Below, piece by piece: positions 42,417 through 51,709 of a stretch of DNA of 64,000 nt. A program made the translations under genes and the position numbers. This stretch comes from UBA2767 sp965228625 (GTDB taxonomy: Bacteria > Pseudomonadota > Alphaproteobacteria > Rhizobiales > Methyloligellaceae). Position 1 is the stretch's first letter. Each line of letters begins with the position of its first letter. The stretch lies in NCBI GenBank assembly GCA_965228625.1, contig OZ245829.1, forward strand, positions 3,162,001-3,226,000. Direction: 5' to 3'. The notes beneath the pieces are model-generated. The model saw only the letters and a list, made by a program, of their open reading frames with translations, had not been told where the DNA came from and did not search any database.

Positions 42417-42863
42417 GTGACTGAGGGTGATGCGCAGGAAGGCGTCGATGACGTCGATGTAAAGGAGGTTTGGGAGCGACTGAGGCAGGATCCGAGCGCT
42501 GTTCTGATCGATGTCAGGACACAGGCCGAATGGGCTTTTGTTGGAATGCCGGATCTTTCGTCACTGGGCAGGGAACTGGTTTGCATTGAATGGCAGCAAT
42601 TCCCGGCCGGGCAGTTGAACCCGTCCTTTACGAGCCAGTTGCAGTCCGAACTTGCCGCGAGGGGGGCGAGCCAGGACACCGAACTTTTTTTCATCTGCCG
42701 TTCGGGACACCGGAGTCTCCATTCTGCGGAGGCGATGGCGAAGACGGGATATCGTGCGTGCCACAACGTTGCAGGCGGTTTTGAGGGGCCGCTTGACAAT
42801 GAGGGACACAGGGGTTCCGTCTCGGGCTGGAAAGCAGCCGGTCTCCCGTGGATCCAGCGTTAG
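42417..42863 (+). CDS. Rhodanese-domain protein
   Basis: A 148-residue single rhodanese domain (sulfurtransferase fold). The active-site loop is FFICRSGHRS, with the catalytic Cys, and the first conserved motif is VLIDVRTQAEWAFVGMPDL. The C-terminal GWKAAGLPWIQR is usual for this type. The start is GTG at 42417, preceded by a GGGGG run; the first 15 residues are acidic. It lies between rpsT and dnaA, an uncommon insertion, and is followed by 133 bases before the dnaA start. The sulfur acceptor is not known. Confidence 0.9.
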   Translation: MTEGDAQEGVDDVDVKEVWERLRQDPSAVLIDVRTQAEWAFVGMPDLSSLGRELVCIEWQQFPAGQLNPSFTSQLQSELAARGASQDTELFFICRSGHRSLHSAEAMAKTGYRACHNVAGGFEGPLDNEGHRGSVSGWKAAGLPWIQR

Positions 42864-42996
42864 CGGGATCTCAAGTGGCCGCAGATGCCGAACAGCCCCA
42901 CATGAACGAGCGGGTCCTGCCGGGCCGTCCTTCCGACGGAAACCGCAGGGTCAGAGAGATAACGGTCTGGCGCGGCGGCCTGACCAAGGGTGTGCG

Positions 42997-44517
42997 GTGA
43001 CGTACGCCTTGGATGTGACGTGCCGCCGATCGCGGCAGATAACGTTGCGGGGCACACAGGTGGAAAAAAAAGAAAACGAGAAGGATTCGAGGACCCTCCA
43101 GAAGAAATGGGACCGCACGAAAAGCAGGTTACGCGCCGAGCTCGGAGAGGACATTTTCAAGAGCTGGTTCGCACGGGTCAAACTTGAAGGAATCAAGGAC
43201 GCGACGGCGCATTTCTCCGTACCGACGCCGTTCCTGAAAAAGTGGCTGCGCTCGCACTACAACGACCGGCTGCTGGATTGCTGCAATGCGGAGTTTTCCG
43301 AGGTCAAGCAGATCGAATTCCGCGTCCGCCGCCCACACGATTCGAGCGAGACCACCATACAACAGGACCAGCCTTGCCCGTCGGACGGCGCGGAGACGGT
43401 GACTATTCGCAACGTGGGTGTCGACCCCGGCGCAAATGGCGGAGATGTCGCAACCGGATACCGGGACTTTGAGGGATCGCCCCTCGACCGGCGACTGACG
43501 TTTGACGGGTTCGTCGTCGGATCGTCCAACCGTCTGGTTCATGCGGCCGCGACCGAGATCGCGGAATGCGTCGGCCAGTCACAGATGCGCTACAACCCCT
43601 TGTTCATCCACGGTTCGGTCGGGCACGGAAAGACCCATCTGCTGAACGCCATCGCCTGGCAGGCCCGCTCGCGCCAACCGCATGCGCAGGTGCTGTACCT
43701 GACGGCGGAGTGGTTCATGTCGCGCTTCGTGCAGGCCCTCAAGTCCAAGGCCGCGGTTGCCTTCAAGGAGAGTCTGCGCGGGATCGACCTGCTGTTGATC
43801 GACGATATGGAGTTCCTCCAGGGGCCGGTGATCCAGCAGGAGTTCTGCCACGCACTGAATTCGCTGATCGATGGCGGGCGGCAGATTGTCGTCGCCGCCG
43901 ACCGGGCGCCGGCGAAGCTCGAGCGGCTCGATGCGCGCATGCGCTCGCGGCTGGCCGGCGGTCTGGTTGCCGAGGTCGGCACCATGGACGGCGACCTGCG
44001 CCGGAAGATCCTCGAAAAGTGTATTGCCGACGAACAGCGCGAAGACCCGAGTTTCATTGTTCCCGACACGGTGATCGAATTTCTCGCCACGCGGCTGACC
44101 GAAGGCGGGCGGGAACTCGAAGGCGCGATCATCCGCGTGCGGGCGGTCTACCGGCTGACGGCGGAACCGATCACCATCGAGCGGGCCGAGTACATCGTGC
44201 GCGACCTGATGAGCACGTCGGAGCCCAAGCGGATCAAGATCGACGACATCCTGAAGATCGTGTCGAAGCACTTTGGCGTCAATCGATCCGATCTCCTGTC
44301 AAACCGTCGCAACCGCTCCGTCGTCCGGCCGCGGCAGATCGGCATGTATCTGGCGAAAAAGCTCACCTCCCGCTCGCTTCCGGAAATCGGGCGGCGGTTC
44401 GGCAATCGGGATCACACGACGGTGCTGCACGCGATTCGCAAGGTCGAGCAGCTCATGGCGGACGATTCGGGCTTGAAGGAAGAGGTGGAACTCCTCAAAC
44501 GGATGCTGAGGGACTAG
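42997..44517 (+). CDS. dnaA: Chromosomal replication initiator DnaA
   Basis: DnaA opens the replication origin. Domain I is about residues 28-100 (SRLRAELGEDIFKSWFARV), a short domain II follows, then the AAA+ domain with Walker A GSVGHGKTH and Walker B LLIDDMEF, and the DNA-binding domain IV with the signature GNRDHTTVLHAIRKVE near the C-terminus. Two GTG starts are possible: 42997 (506 residues, with AAGGG upstream) and 43060 (485 residues, weaker site). The gene is followed by dnaN, recF and gyrB. The frame stays open further upstream but overlaps the rhodanese gene. Confidence 0.94.
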   Translation: MTYALDVTCRRSRQITLRGTQVEKKENEKDSRTLQKKWDRTKSRLRAELGEDIFKSWFARVKLEGIKDATAHFSVPTPFLKKWLRSHYNDRLLDCCNAEFSEVKQIEFRVRRPHDSSETTIQQDQPCPSDGAETVTIRNVGVDPGANGGDVATGYRDFEGSPLDRRLTFDGFVVGSSNRLVHAAATEIAECVGQSQMRYNPLFIHGSVGHGKTHLLNAIAWQARSRQPHAQVLYLTAEWFMSRFVQALKSKAAVAFKESLRGIDLLLIDDMEFLQGPVIQQEFCHALNSLIDGGRQIVVAADRAPAKLERLDARMRSRLAGGLVAEVGTMDGDLRRKILEKCIADEQREDPSFIVPDTVIEFLATRLTEGGRELEGAIIRVRAVYRLTAEPITIERAEYIVRDLMSTSEPKRIKIDDILKIVSKHFGVNRSDLLSNRRNRSVVRPRQIGMYLAKKLTSRSLPEIGRRFGNRDHTTVLHAIRKVEQLMADDSGLKEEVELLKRMLRD

Positions 44518-44758
44518 GGGGAACCTAGCGGGCCGAAGGCGCGGGCTGCCGCCCCGGTTCACGAGGGGGAGGGCCACGCCGGCAAACGGCACTTGTCAAG
44601 CGGGTGCGCCCGCGTCACTTTTCAACCGGGGGCGGGTTGATTCTTCCTTTCAGACCCTGAAAATCCGGTATGTGCTTGTTTCTCAGGCGCTTCGCCGCCA
44701 TTCTGCACCCGACCCGTCTGCGGACATCCGAACCGCGCGTAACAGGGAACATGCATTT

Positions 44759-45877
44759 ATGCGGTTGATCATTGAGAGAAATGCCTTGCTGAAGGCGCTC
44801 AGCCACGTCACCAGCGTGGTCGAGCGGCGCAACACGATTCCGATTCTGTCCAACGTCCTGGTGAACGCGACCGGCAAGTCCGTCAAGCTCACCGCGACGG
44901 ATCTCGATATCGAGGTGGTGGAAACCGCACCCGCCGACGTGGCCCAGGACGGCGCCACCACCGTTTCGGCGCACATGATCTACGACATCGTGCGCAAGCT
45001 CGCCGATGGCGCGCAGGTGGAGCTTGCCCTCGGGCCGGACGAAGGGCGCATGGCCCTGACTTCCGGTCCGGCCAAGTTCGCCCTGCAGGTCCTGCCGCCC
45101 AACGACTTTCCCGACCTGAGCGCCAGCGATATGAGCCATGCCTTCGAGATTCCGGCGGCGCACCTGAAACGGCTGATCGACAAGACGCGCTTCGCGATTT
45201 CGACCGAGGAGACGCGGTATTATCTCAACGGCATCTACCTGCACACGGCGGAAACGGACGGGCAGGAGATCCTGCGCGCGGTGGCTACGGACGGGCACCG
45301 TCTTGCCCAGATCGAGGTGGATCTGCCGAAGGGCGCGGAGGGCATGCCCGGCATCATCGTGCCGCGAAAGACCGTGCTCGAGGTCTACAAGCTGCTCGAG
45401 GATACGGACGATCCGGTCAAGGTCGAGCTTTCCGCCTCCAAGATCCGGTTCTCCTTCGGTGACATCGTCCTGACCTCGCAACTCATTGACGGGACGTTTC
45501 CCGACTACGGACGGGTCATTCCGCACGGGAACGACAAGATCCTGCACATTCCCAGCGCGTCGTTTGCCGAGGCGGTGGACCGGGTCTCGACGCTCTCGAG
45601 CGACAAAGGACGCGCCGTCAAACTCAGGATGGGCGAGGGCAAGCTCACCCTGTCCGTCAACAATCCCGACAGTGGGAGTGCGACCGAAGAGCTCACGGCC
45701 GACTATGACGCCGATGATCTCGAGATCGGGTTCAATGCCCGTTATCTGCTCGACATCACCAGCCAGCTTGAAAGCGATGATGCGGAATTCCTGCTGTCGG
45801 ATCCCGGCTCGCCCACCATCGTACGCGACAGCAGCGACACGGCCGCGCTCTACGTGCTCATGCCCATGCGCGTCTAG
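44759..45877 (+). CDS. dnaN: DNA polymerase III beta subunit (sliding clamp)
   Basis: The sliding clamp keeps the replicative polymerase on DNA and is the platform for many other factors. From the ATG at 44759 the protein has 372 residues in three repeated domains; it starts MRLIIERNALLKALSHV and ends in the conserved LMPMRV. The 241-bp region upstream contains a small inverted repeat TCAACC/GGTTGA around 44622-44641 but no gene. Confidence 0.97.
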   Translation: MRLIIERNALLKALSHVTSVVERRNTIPILSNVLVNATGKSVKLTATDLDIEVVETAPADVAQDGATTVSAHMIYDIVRKLADGAQVELALGPDEGRMALTSGPAKFALQVLPPNDFPDLSASDMSHAFEIPAAHLKRLIDKTRFAISTEETRYYLNGIYLHTAETDGQEILRAVATDGHRLAQIEVDLPKGAEGMPGIIVPRKTVLEVYKLLEDTDDPVKVELSASKIRFSFGDIVLTSQLIDGTFPDYGRVIPHGNDKILHIPSASFAEAVDRVSTLSSDKGRAVKLRMGEGKLTLSVNNPDSGSATEELTADYDADDLEIGFNARYLLDITSQLESDDAEFLLSDPGSPTIVRDSSDTAALYVLMPMRV

Positions 45878-45909
45878 GATGGTCGCAACCGCCGGCGGAC
45901 GCACATGTC

Positions 45910-47079
45910 ATGACCTCCCAGGTCGAACCCAACGTCACCGCCGCGCCGCGCAGGCTGTGGATCGAACGCCTGCGCGCCACCGATTTCCGCAATTACGACG
46001 CACTTTCCGTCGAGCTGGACCCGCGCCCGGTCGTATTGGCGGGCCCCAACGGGGCCGGCAAGACCAATCTGCTCGAAGCGGTGTCCCTGCTTGCGCCGGG
46101 CCGCGGCCTCGGACGCGCGCAATTCACCGAGATGATCCGGCATGGTGCAGAGGGCTGGGCGGTGAACGCGAAACTGCACTGCGCACACGGCGAGGTCGAC
46201 ATCGGCACAGGGTACCGGGGCGATGCCGGCACCACGGCGCGCACGGTTCGCATCAACGGCGAGACGGCGCGCAGCGCCGGCGTGCTCGGGGACTATACCC
46301 GGACAATCTGGCTGACGCCGGCGATGGACGGTCTGTTCACCGGGCCCGCCGGCGAGCGCCGACGGTTTCTTGACCGGCTGATCCAGAGCCTGGACACCGG
46401 CTACCGCGCCAATCTCTCGCGGTTCGAACGGGCCATGCGCCAGCGCAACAGGCTTCTGGAAGATGGTGAAGCGTTATCGGCGCGCTACGAAGGTTTCGAA
46501 ATGCAGCTCGCGGAAGCCGGCACGGCGGTCGCCGCGAGCAGACTCGACACGGTGACGCGCCTGGCGCGCCTATGCGACGGATCGGCCAAACGCGCCGATG
46601 CCGCGCCGTTTCCATGGGCAGACCTGGCGCTTGAGGGACTGCTGGAGGCGCGCTTGCTGAGCGACGCGGCGGTCGACGTTGAGGACTTCTATCTCGAGGC
46701 GCTCGCCCGCGGGCGCGAACGCGACCGCGCCGCGCGGCGTACGCTCGAGGGACCGCATCGTTCCGATCTGATCGTGGGGCACGGGCCCAAGGCAGCGCCG
46801 GCGCGGGGGTGCTCGACCGGAGAGCAGAAATCCCTGCTGATCGGCCTTGTCCTGGCGCATGCGGAACTGGTCAAACAGCAAAGCGACGGATACGCGCCCC
46901 TCATTCTTCTAGACGAGATCGTCGCGCACCTGGATGAGGTGCGCCGGGAGGGGCTTTTTCACGAAATCGACCGCCTTGAAGCACAGGCGTGGATGACCGG
47001 GACGGACGCCGCGCACTTCGCCCCGATGGGCGCGCGCGCGCAGCATTTCCGCGTCGAGAATGGTGGTGTTTCCGCGTGA
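45910..47079 (+). CDS. recF: DNA replication and repair protein RecF
   Basis: RecF helps load RecA at single-strand gaps. The 389-residue SMC-like ATPase has Walker A GPNGAGKTNLLEA at about residues 46-58, the signature CSTGEQKSLLIGLVLAHAEL, and Walker B PLILLDEIVAHLD. RecF in Hyphomicrobiales has this length. It starts 33 bases after dnaN and precedes gyrB, the standard order. Confidence 0.96.
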   Translation: MTSQVEPNVTAAPRRLWIERLRATDFRNYDALSVELDPRPVVLAGPNGAGKTNLLEAVSLLAPGRGLGRAQFTEMIRHGAEGWAVNAKLHCAHGEVDIGTGYRGDAGTTARTVRINGETARSAGVLGDYTRTIWLTPAMDGLFTGPAGERRRFLDRLIQSLDTGYRANLSRFERAMRQRNRLLEDGEALSARYEGFEMQLAEAGTAVAASRLDTVTRLARLCDGSAKRADAAPFPWADLALEGLLEARLLSDAAVDVEDFYLEALARGRERDRAARRTLEGPHRSDLIVGHGPKAAPARGCSTGEQKSLLIGLVLAHAELVKQQSDGYAPLILLDEIVAHLDEVRREGLFHEIDRLEAQAWMTGTDAAHFAPMGARAQHFRVENGGVSA

Positions 47080-47131
47080 AACAAGGTATTGTGAATCATC
47101 GATTTTTCACCGAAATATGATGGGATGAACC

Positions 47132-49570
47132 ATGGCGAAATCGCCTGCTAAAAAAGGCGACGGCAACGGCGAGTATGGCGCGGAATCCATCAAGGTCCTC
47201 AAGGGACTCGACGCGGTTCGCAAGCGCCCCGGCATGTATATCGGCGACACCGACGACGGGTCCGGTCTGCACCATATGGTCTATGAGGTGGTGGACAATG
47301 CCATCGACGAGGCGCTGGCCGGATATTGCGATCAGGTGGACATCACCCTGAACGCCGACGGGTCGGTGACGGTGGTTGACAATGGCCGCGGCATCCCGGT
47401 CGAGACCCACGCGGAAGAGGGCGTGTCGGCGGCGCAGGTCATCATGACCCAGCTCCATGCCGGCGGAAAGTTCGACCAGAACTCCTACAAGGTTTCAGGC
47501 GGTCTGCACGGCGTCGGCGTTTCGGTGGTCAACGCGCTTTCCACGTGGCTCAAGCTGACGATCTGGCGCGATGGAAACGAGCATTTTCTCGTATTCAAGG
47601 ACGGCGAGCCCGAGGGCGACCTGGCCATCAAGGGCGACGCACCGGACAGCAAGACCGGCACCCAGGTCACGTTCCTCCCCTCGGACGAGACGTTCAGCAT
47701 GACCGAGTTCGATTATGCGACGCTCGAACATCGCCTGCGCGAACTCGCGTTCCTCAACTCCGGCGTCAGGATTGTGCTCACCGACGATCGCGGCGTGGAG
47801 AGCAAGACGGAAGAAATGGCCTATGAAGGGGGCCTAGAGGCCTTCGTTCAATATCTCGACCGCAACCGTCAGGCGCTGATCGGGTCTCCCATCGCGATCA
47901 AGACGGAGCGGGAGGGAATCAGCGTCGAAGCCGCCATGTGGTGGAACGACAGCTACCATGAGAATGTCCTCTGCTTCACCAACAACATCCCGCAGCGCGA
48001 CGGCGGCACGCATCTGGCGGGCTTCCGCGCGGCGCTGACGCGCACGGTGAACACCTATGCGGGCCAGAGCGGTATCGCGAAGAAGGAAAAGGTGTCGCTG
48101 ACCGGCGACGATGCGCGCGAAGGGCTGACCTGCGTGTTGTCGGTCAAGGTTCCGGATCCCAAGTTCTCCTCCCAGACCAAGGACAAGCTCGTCTCCTCGG
48201 AAGTGAAACCGATCGTCGAGGGCGCCATGGGCGAGGCCCTGTCGCAGTGGTTTGAGGAAAACCCGTCCGACGCCAGGAGTATTCTGCAGAAGATCGTCGA
48301 AGCGGCGGCGGCGCGCGAGGCGGCGCGCAAGGCGCGCGAGCTGACGCGGCGCAAGGGCGCGCTCGACGTCGCCAGCCTGCCCGGCAAGCTGGCCGATTGC
48401 CAGGAGCGCGATCCGTCGAAGTGCGAGCTGTTCCTGGTCGAGGGCGACAGCGCCGGCGGGTCGGCGAAACAGGCGCGCAACCGAGAGTTTCAGGCGGTGC
48501 TTCCCTTGAGGGGCAAGATCCTCAATGTGGAGCGGGCGCGGTTCGACAAGATGCTGTCCTCGCAGGAGATCGGCACCCTCATCACGGCGCTCGGCACCGG
48601 CATCGGGCGTGACGACTTCGACATCGAAAAGCTGCGGTACCACAAGGTGATCATCATGACGGACGCCGATGTGGATGGGGCGCATATCCGCACCCTGCTG
48701 CTGACCTTCTTCTACCGGCAGATGCCGGAGCTGGTGGAGCGCGGCCACCTCTATATCGCGCAGCCGCCGCTCTACAAGGTCAAGCGGGGACAGTCGGAGG
48801 CCTATCTGAAGAACGAGCCGGCGTTACAGGATTTCCTGATCGATTCGGGGCTGGAGGACGCGGTCCTGGTGACCGGCGAGCGCGCCGAGCGCGCCGGAAA
48901 CGATCTCCGCGACGTGGTCGAGAAGGCGCGCAAGGTGGTGGCCATCCTCGAGGGGCTGCACAGCCGGTATCCGCGGTTCGTCATCGAACAGACGGCAATT
49001 GCCGGTGCGCTCAACCCGGAGGTTCTTGAAGATCGCGAACAGGCGCAGGCGGCGGCCGATTACATCGCCAAGCGTCTCGATGTCTTGTCCGAGGAGACCG
49101 AGCGCGGCTGGACCGGCGAGGCCATGGATGAGGGCGGTTTGCGGTTCATGCGCGAGCTGCGGGGCGTCAAGGAGGCGCATCTGATCGACGGACCGTTCAT
49201 CGCATCGGCCAATGCGCTCAAGCTCGACGGGTTCGCCGTCCACCTGCAGGAGGTCTATGCCAGGCCGGCGGCGCTCAGGCGGAAGGATACCGAAACGCCC
49301 GTATACGGGCCGACGGACCTGCTCAATGCCGTGTTCGATGCGGGCCGCAAGGGCATCAGCATGCAGCGCTACAAGGGGCTGGGGGAAATGAACCCCGAAC
49401 AGCTCTGGGAGACGACGCTGGATGTGGAGACCCGCACCATGCTGCAGGTGAAGGTCGGTGAGCTGGACGAAGCCAACGAGATCTTCTCGTCCCTCATGGG
49501 CGACGTTGTCGAGCCACGCCGCGAGTTCATCCAGACCAATGCCCTCGACGTGGCCAATCTCGACATTTGA
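47132..49570 (+). CDS. gyrB: DNA gyrase subunit B
   Basis: GyrB supplies the ATPase of DNA gyrase. The 812-residue protein has the GHKL ATP-binding site (EVVDNAIDEALAGYCD, DNGRGIPV, GGLHGVGVSVVNALS), the transducer domain, and the TOPRIM metal site with EGDSAGGSA and DADVDGAHIRTLLL. The C-terminal motif YKGLGEMNPEQLWETTLD identifies it as GyrB rather than ParE by context with recF. Normal length for an alphaproteobacterium. Confidence 0.97.
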   Translation: MAKSPAKKGDGNGEYGAESIKVLKGLDAVRKRPGMYIGDTDDGSGLHHMVYEVVDNAIDEALAGYCDQVDITLNADGSVTVVDNGRGIPVETHAEEGVSAAQVIMTQLHAGGKFDQNSYKVSGGLHGVGVSVVNALSTWLKLTIWRDGNEHFLVFKDGEPEGDLAIKGDAPDSKTGTQVTFLPSDETFSMTEFDYATLEHRLRELAFLNSGVRIVLTDDRGVESKTEEMAYEGGLEAFVQYLDRNRQALIGSPIAIKTEREGISVEAAMWWNDSYHENVLCFTNNIPQRDGGTHLAGFRAALTRTVNTYAGQSGIAKKEKVSLTGDDAREGLTCVLSVKVPDPKFSSQTKDKLVSSEVKPIVEGAMGEALSQWFEENPSDARSILQKIVEAAAAREAARKARELTRRKGALDVASLPGKLADCQERDPSKCELFLVEGDSAGGSAKQARNREFQAVLPLRGKILNVERARFDKMLSSQEIGTLITALGTGIGRDDFDIEKLRYHKVIIMTDADVDGAHIRTLLLTFFYRQMPELVERGHLYIAQPPLYKVKRGQSEAYLKNEPALQDFLIDSGLEDAVLVTGERAERAGNDLRDVVEKARKVVAILEGLHSRYPRFVIEQTAIAGALNPEVLEDREQAQAAADYIAKRLDVLSEETERGWTGEAMDEGGLRFMRELRGVKEAHLIDGPFIASANALKLDGFAVHLQEVYARPAALRRKDTETPVYGPTDLLNAVFDAGRKGISMQRYKGLGEMNPEQLWETTLDVETRTMLQVKVGELDEANEIFSSLMGDVVEPRREFIQTNALDVANLDI

Positions 49571-49607
49571 TCGTTTGAAGCCGACGCCAACGCTTCACAT
49601 CTCTCAA

Positions 49608-49648
49608 TCGTCATGCCCGGACGTGTTCCGGGCATCCATTCCGTGACC
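49608..49648 (+). repeat. REP-like palindromic element, copy 1
   Basis: The palindrome ATGCCCGGA-CGTGT-TCCGGGCAT (49613-49635) lies in a context (CGTCATGCCCGG... GGCATCCA) resembling the short REP-type elements that are abundant between genes in many alphaproteobacteria. It sits 37 bases after the gyrB stop and could serve as transcript end or mRNA stabilizer. Copy number in the genome cannot be seen here. Confidence 0.55.
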
Positions 49649-49729
49649 TGACGGCTTAGACGGCGGTGGCAGTCAAACCGCCCCGGGTTGACCTGTTCGA
49701 TAGGATTGTTTTCCCATCGTTGGCGCTAT

Positions 49730-49764
49730 GGAATGGACTCCGAAACATGTCCGGGGGTGACAAA
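49730..49764 (-). repeat. REP-like element, copy 2 (inverted, degenerate)
   Basis: Read on the same strand as the reverse complement of copy 1, this segment keeps GGAATGGA, then CCG, AACA(C/T)GTCCGGG and TGAC with few changes. It is therefore an inverted, partly decayed copy about 95 bases downstream of the first. The pair frames a sequence without genes. Confidence 0.5.
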
Positions 49765-49860
49765 GCCGGGACACTCGTCTTGCTATGAGCCGAAATCTTG
49801 CAAGAGGTCGGAAACCAAGTCCGGCAAGCAGTTACATCGGGAATTCTGTTTCTGGTTCAA

Positions 49861-49903
49861 AGACAAACAAAACGGCGAGGCCTGATGCAGATGCCTCGCC
49901 GTT
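49861..49903 (-). terminator. Intrinsic terminator of the small membrane protein gene
   Basis: On the minus strand AACGGCGAGGC-ATCTGCATCAG-GCCTCGCCGTT forms a perfect 11-bp stem, followed by TTGTTTGTCT. The first T-rich stretch overlaps the end of the stem (GTTTTGTTTG). It is placed 63 bases past the stop of the small gene at 49966-50076. Confidence 0.8.
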
Positions 49904-49965
49904 GAAGGACATGTCTGTGCTGGCTCAGCCCTTTATCTGTCGCCCCTTTCCAGCCTCGCGCGGTC

Positions 49966-50076
49966 CTAGCCGGTGAACATCCCGCTGTAGTAGGCGATCA
50001 ATGTGACGACAACGATCGCCGCGACGATGGACCCGGTCCAGATGAGCGCGCGCGATTCAGGAGATTGTGTAGCCAT
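49966..50076 (-). CDS. Small single-pass membrane protein (36 residues), unknown function
   Basis: The 36-residue product has a short polar N-terminus (MATQSPESR), one hydrophobic helix (about residues 11-32, LIWTGSIVAAIVVVTLIAYY) and an SGMFTG tail. A strong ribosome binding site GGAGG lies 7 bases before the ATG at 50076. A promoter (-35 50096-50201 region, see separate entry) and a terminator flank it, so it is a self-contained transcription unit. I do not recognise the family; it may be a small subunit of a membrane complex. A longer open frame upstream is not supported. Confidence 0.7.
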   Translation of the reverse strand: MATQSPESRALIWTGSIVAAIVVVTLIAYYSGMFTG

Positions 50077-50172
50077 ACCAGCCTCCATGACATGCGCAGG
50101 CCAACTTGGACGCGGTGTGACCCGCGACTTTCGAGAAAACCGCAAGTCAGAACGTGTGAACGACTTGGAGTC

Positions 50173-50201
50173 AGTATACGACTTTCGTCTAGTATTGAAA
50201 A
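50173..50201 (-). promoter_or_regulatory. Probable promoter of the small membrane protein gene
   Basis: On the minus strand TTTTCA (50196-50201) and TATACT (50173-50178) are spaced by 17 bases, a good sigma-70 type layout, about 90 bases before the start codon. The 9-mer CGACTTTCG (plus-strand reading) occurs at 50179-50187 within the spacer and again at 50125-50133 downstream, possibly a regulator site. Confidence 0.5.
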
Positions 50202-50215
50202 CCAGCCTGATGCCG

Positions 50216-50995
50216 TCAGCCCATCTCCACGGGCGTACGGTCCAGGCACGCATCGAAGTGCACGATGGTGCTGTCGCCATCCATGAGAACGACACCGTAC
50301 ATGGGCGGCTCGACGCTGTAGGACCCGCCGACGCTCTCGCTCACCAGCGGCACCTGATGGTTAAGGCCGGGCAACGCGGTGCAGGGGATACCGCGCCAAG
50401 TGACCATGGCCGCGCGGTGAACGTGTCCGAAAAAGATATGCCGGACGTCGCCATGGGCCGACAGCACTTGCGCGAACTTCTCCGGGTCCTCGAGCTTGAT
50501 GCGGTCCATATACGGCAAACCGACGTCGAATGGCGGGTGGTGCATGAAAATCCAGACCGGCCGGTCCTGCGCCTGCTCGAGCTGTCCGGCGAGCCAGTCC
50601 CGGCGCTTCTCGCAGTATTGCCCTTCCGAGACAGGGCCTTTGACAGTATCGAGAAACAGACACATGCCCTGGTCCGTGTCGAGTCCGCTCTGAACGAACC
50701 CATGTGCATCGCGCGCCGCCGCGGGAAACGCTTCAAGAAAGGCGTCGCGGTTGTCATGGTTGCCGATCATGAGAACCGTCTTGAGCGGGAACGCGTCGAG
50801 CCGTTCGCTCAGCCACGCATAGGCGGCGGGCACGCCCTTGTCGGTGAGATCGCCCGTCATGACGCAGAACGCGGCGTCGCCATGCCACCGCGCGATGTCG
50901 TTGAGACAGCGGTCGAGCCTGTCATGGGCGTCGAGACCCCACAGATCCTCGCCCGGCGGCGGGAGATGGAAGTCAGTGATATGGATGATCTTCAC
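50216..50995 (-). CDS. Metallophosphoesterase, CpdA/GpdQ-like
   Basis: A 259-residue calcineurin-like phosphoesterase. All five metal-binding blocks are present: DFH (Asp8, His10), GDLTD, GNHDN, FMHHPPF and GHVH. The first motif DFHLPPPG and the overall length match class III cyclic nucleotide phosphodiesterases (CpdA, GpdQ), but glycerophosphodiesters are equally possible substrates. It starts 15 bases after the stop of the upstream cyclase-family gene on the same strand, so the two are likely an operon. Confidence 0.87.
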   Translation of the reverse strand: MKIIHITDFHLPPPGEDLWGLDAHDRLDRCLNDIARWHGDAAFCVMTGDLTDKGVPAAYAWLSERLDAFPLKTVLMIGNHDNRDAFLEAFPAAARDAHGFVQSGLDTDQGMCLFLDTVKGPVSEGQYCEKRRDWLAGQLEQAQDRPVWIFMHHPPFDVGLPYMDRIKLEDPEKFAQVLSAHGDVRHIFFGHVHRAAMVTWRGIPCTALPGLNHQVPLVSESVGGSYSVEPPMYGVVLMDGDSTIVHFDACLDRTPVEMG

Positions 50996-51010
50996 GTGGG
51001 GACCGTTTCG

Positions 51011-51709
51011 TTATGCGGCGTCTTCTATCCACGCGACGGCGCGGATCGGGCTGCCGGTCCCGCCCTTGATCCGCAGCGGAAAGCCGATGAAACGAAAGCG
51101 GCCCTTTCCCACCAGCTTGTCGAGATTCACCAGACCCTCGATGTGGGTGAAGCCCATGTCGCGGCACACATTGTGGACTTCGTAGTTGGTCTTGCCGGGA
51201 CGACCGGGACTGATCGCCTCCACGCCGAACATGCGGATGCCCTTGGCGCCGAGCCACTCAGCGGACTCTTTCGTGAGGCCCTGGAAATCGGTGATGAAGG
51301 CGTCGGTTCCGAGCGTCTCGTCGGCAAACCCGGTGTAAAGCAACACCGTATCGCCGGCCTGGATCGTCACGCCAGCGGCCGCCTCGGCCGCTTCCAGGTC
51401 TTCGATGGTGATGTCCGACTTGAGCGGTTTGTGGGACAGATCGAGGCAAACGGCCTCGGTGAAAAACTCCTCCAGCGGAACCTCATCGATGCCCGCTGCC
51501 TTCGAATCCGGATTGAAGTGGCGCGGCGCGTCCACATGGGTGCCCGTATGGTCGCCCATGGAGATGTGCATCGTCGCGGACGAATATTTCAGTCCGAACG
51601 TCTCGCGCTTGTCGTCGTGTCTGCCGAACTCGGTGATAATGACCGGCGGGTGGGTTGGAAATCCCTGCATGCGGTGCGTGATTTCGCGCGAAAGGTCGAT
51701 CAGTGTCAT
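51011..51709 (-). CDS. Cyclase-family protein (kynurenine formamidase-like hydrolase)
   Basis: A 232-residue metal-dependent hydrolase of the cyclase/KynB family (Pfam Cyclase). The metal-binding signature is GDHTGTHVDAPRHF (His, His, Asp), with a further conserved SREITHRMQGFP at the N-terminus and PGKTNYEVHNV near residue 160. Members hydrolyse formyl-kynurenine or isatin; no other kynurenine genes are nearby, so the substrate is open. ATG 51709 is used; an in-frame ATG at 51751 would add 14 residues. Neither has a strong ribosome binding site. Confidence 0.85.
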   Translation of the reverse strand: MTLIDLSREITHRMQGFPTHPPVIITEFGRHDDKRETFGLKYSSATMHISMGDHTGTHVDAPRHFNPDSKAAGIDEVPLEEFFTEAVCLDLSHKPLKSDITIEDLEAAEAAAGVTIQAGDTVLLYTGFADETLGTDAFITDFQGLTKESAEWLGAKGIRMFGVEAISPGRPGKTNYEVHNVCRDMGFTHIEGLVNLDKLVGKGRFRFIGFPLRIKGGTGSPIRAVAWIEDAA

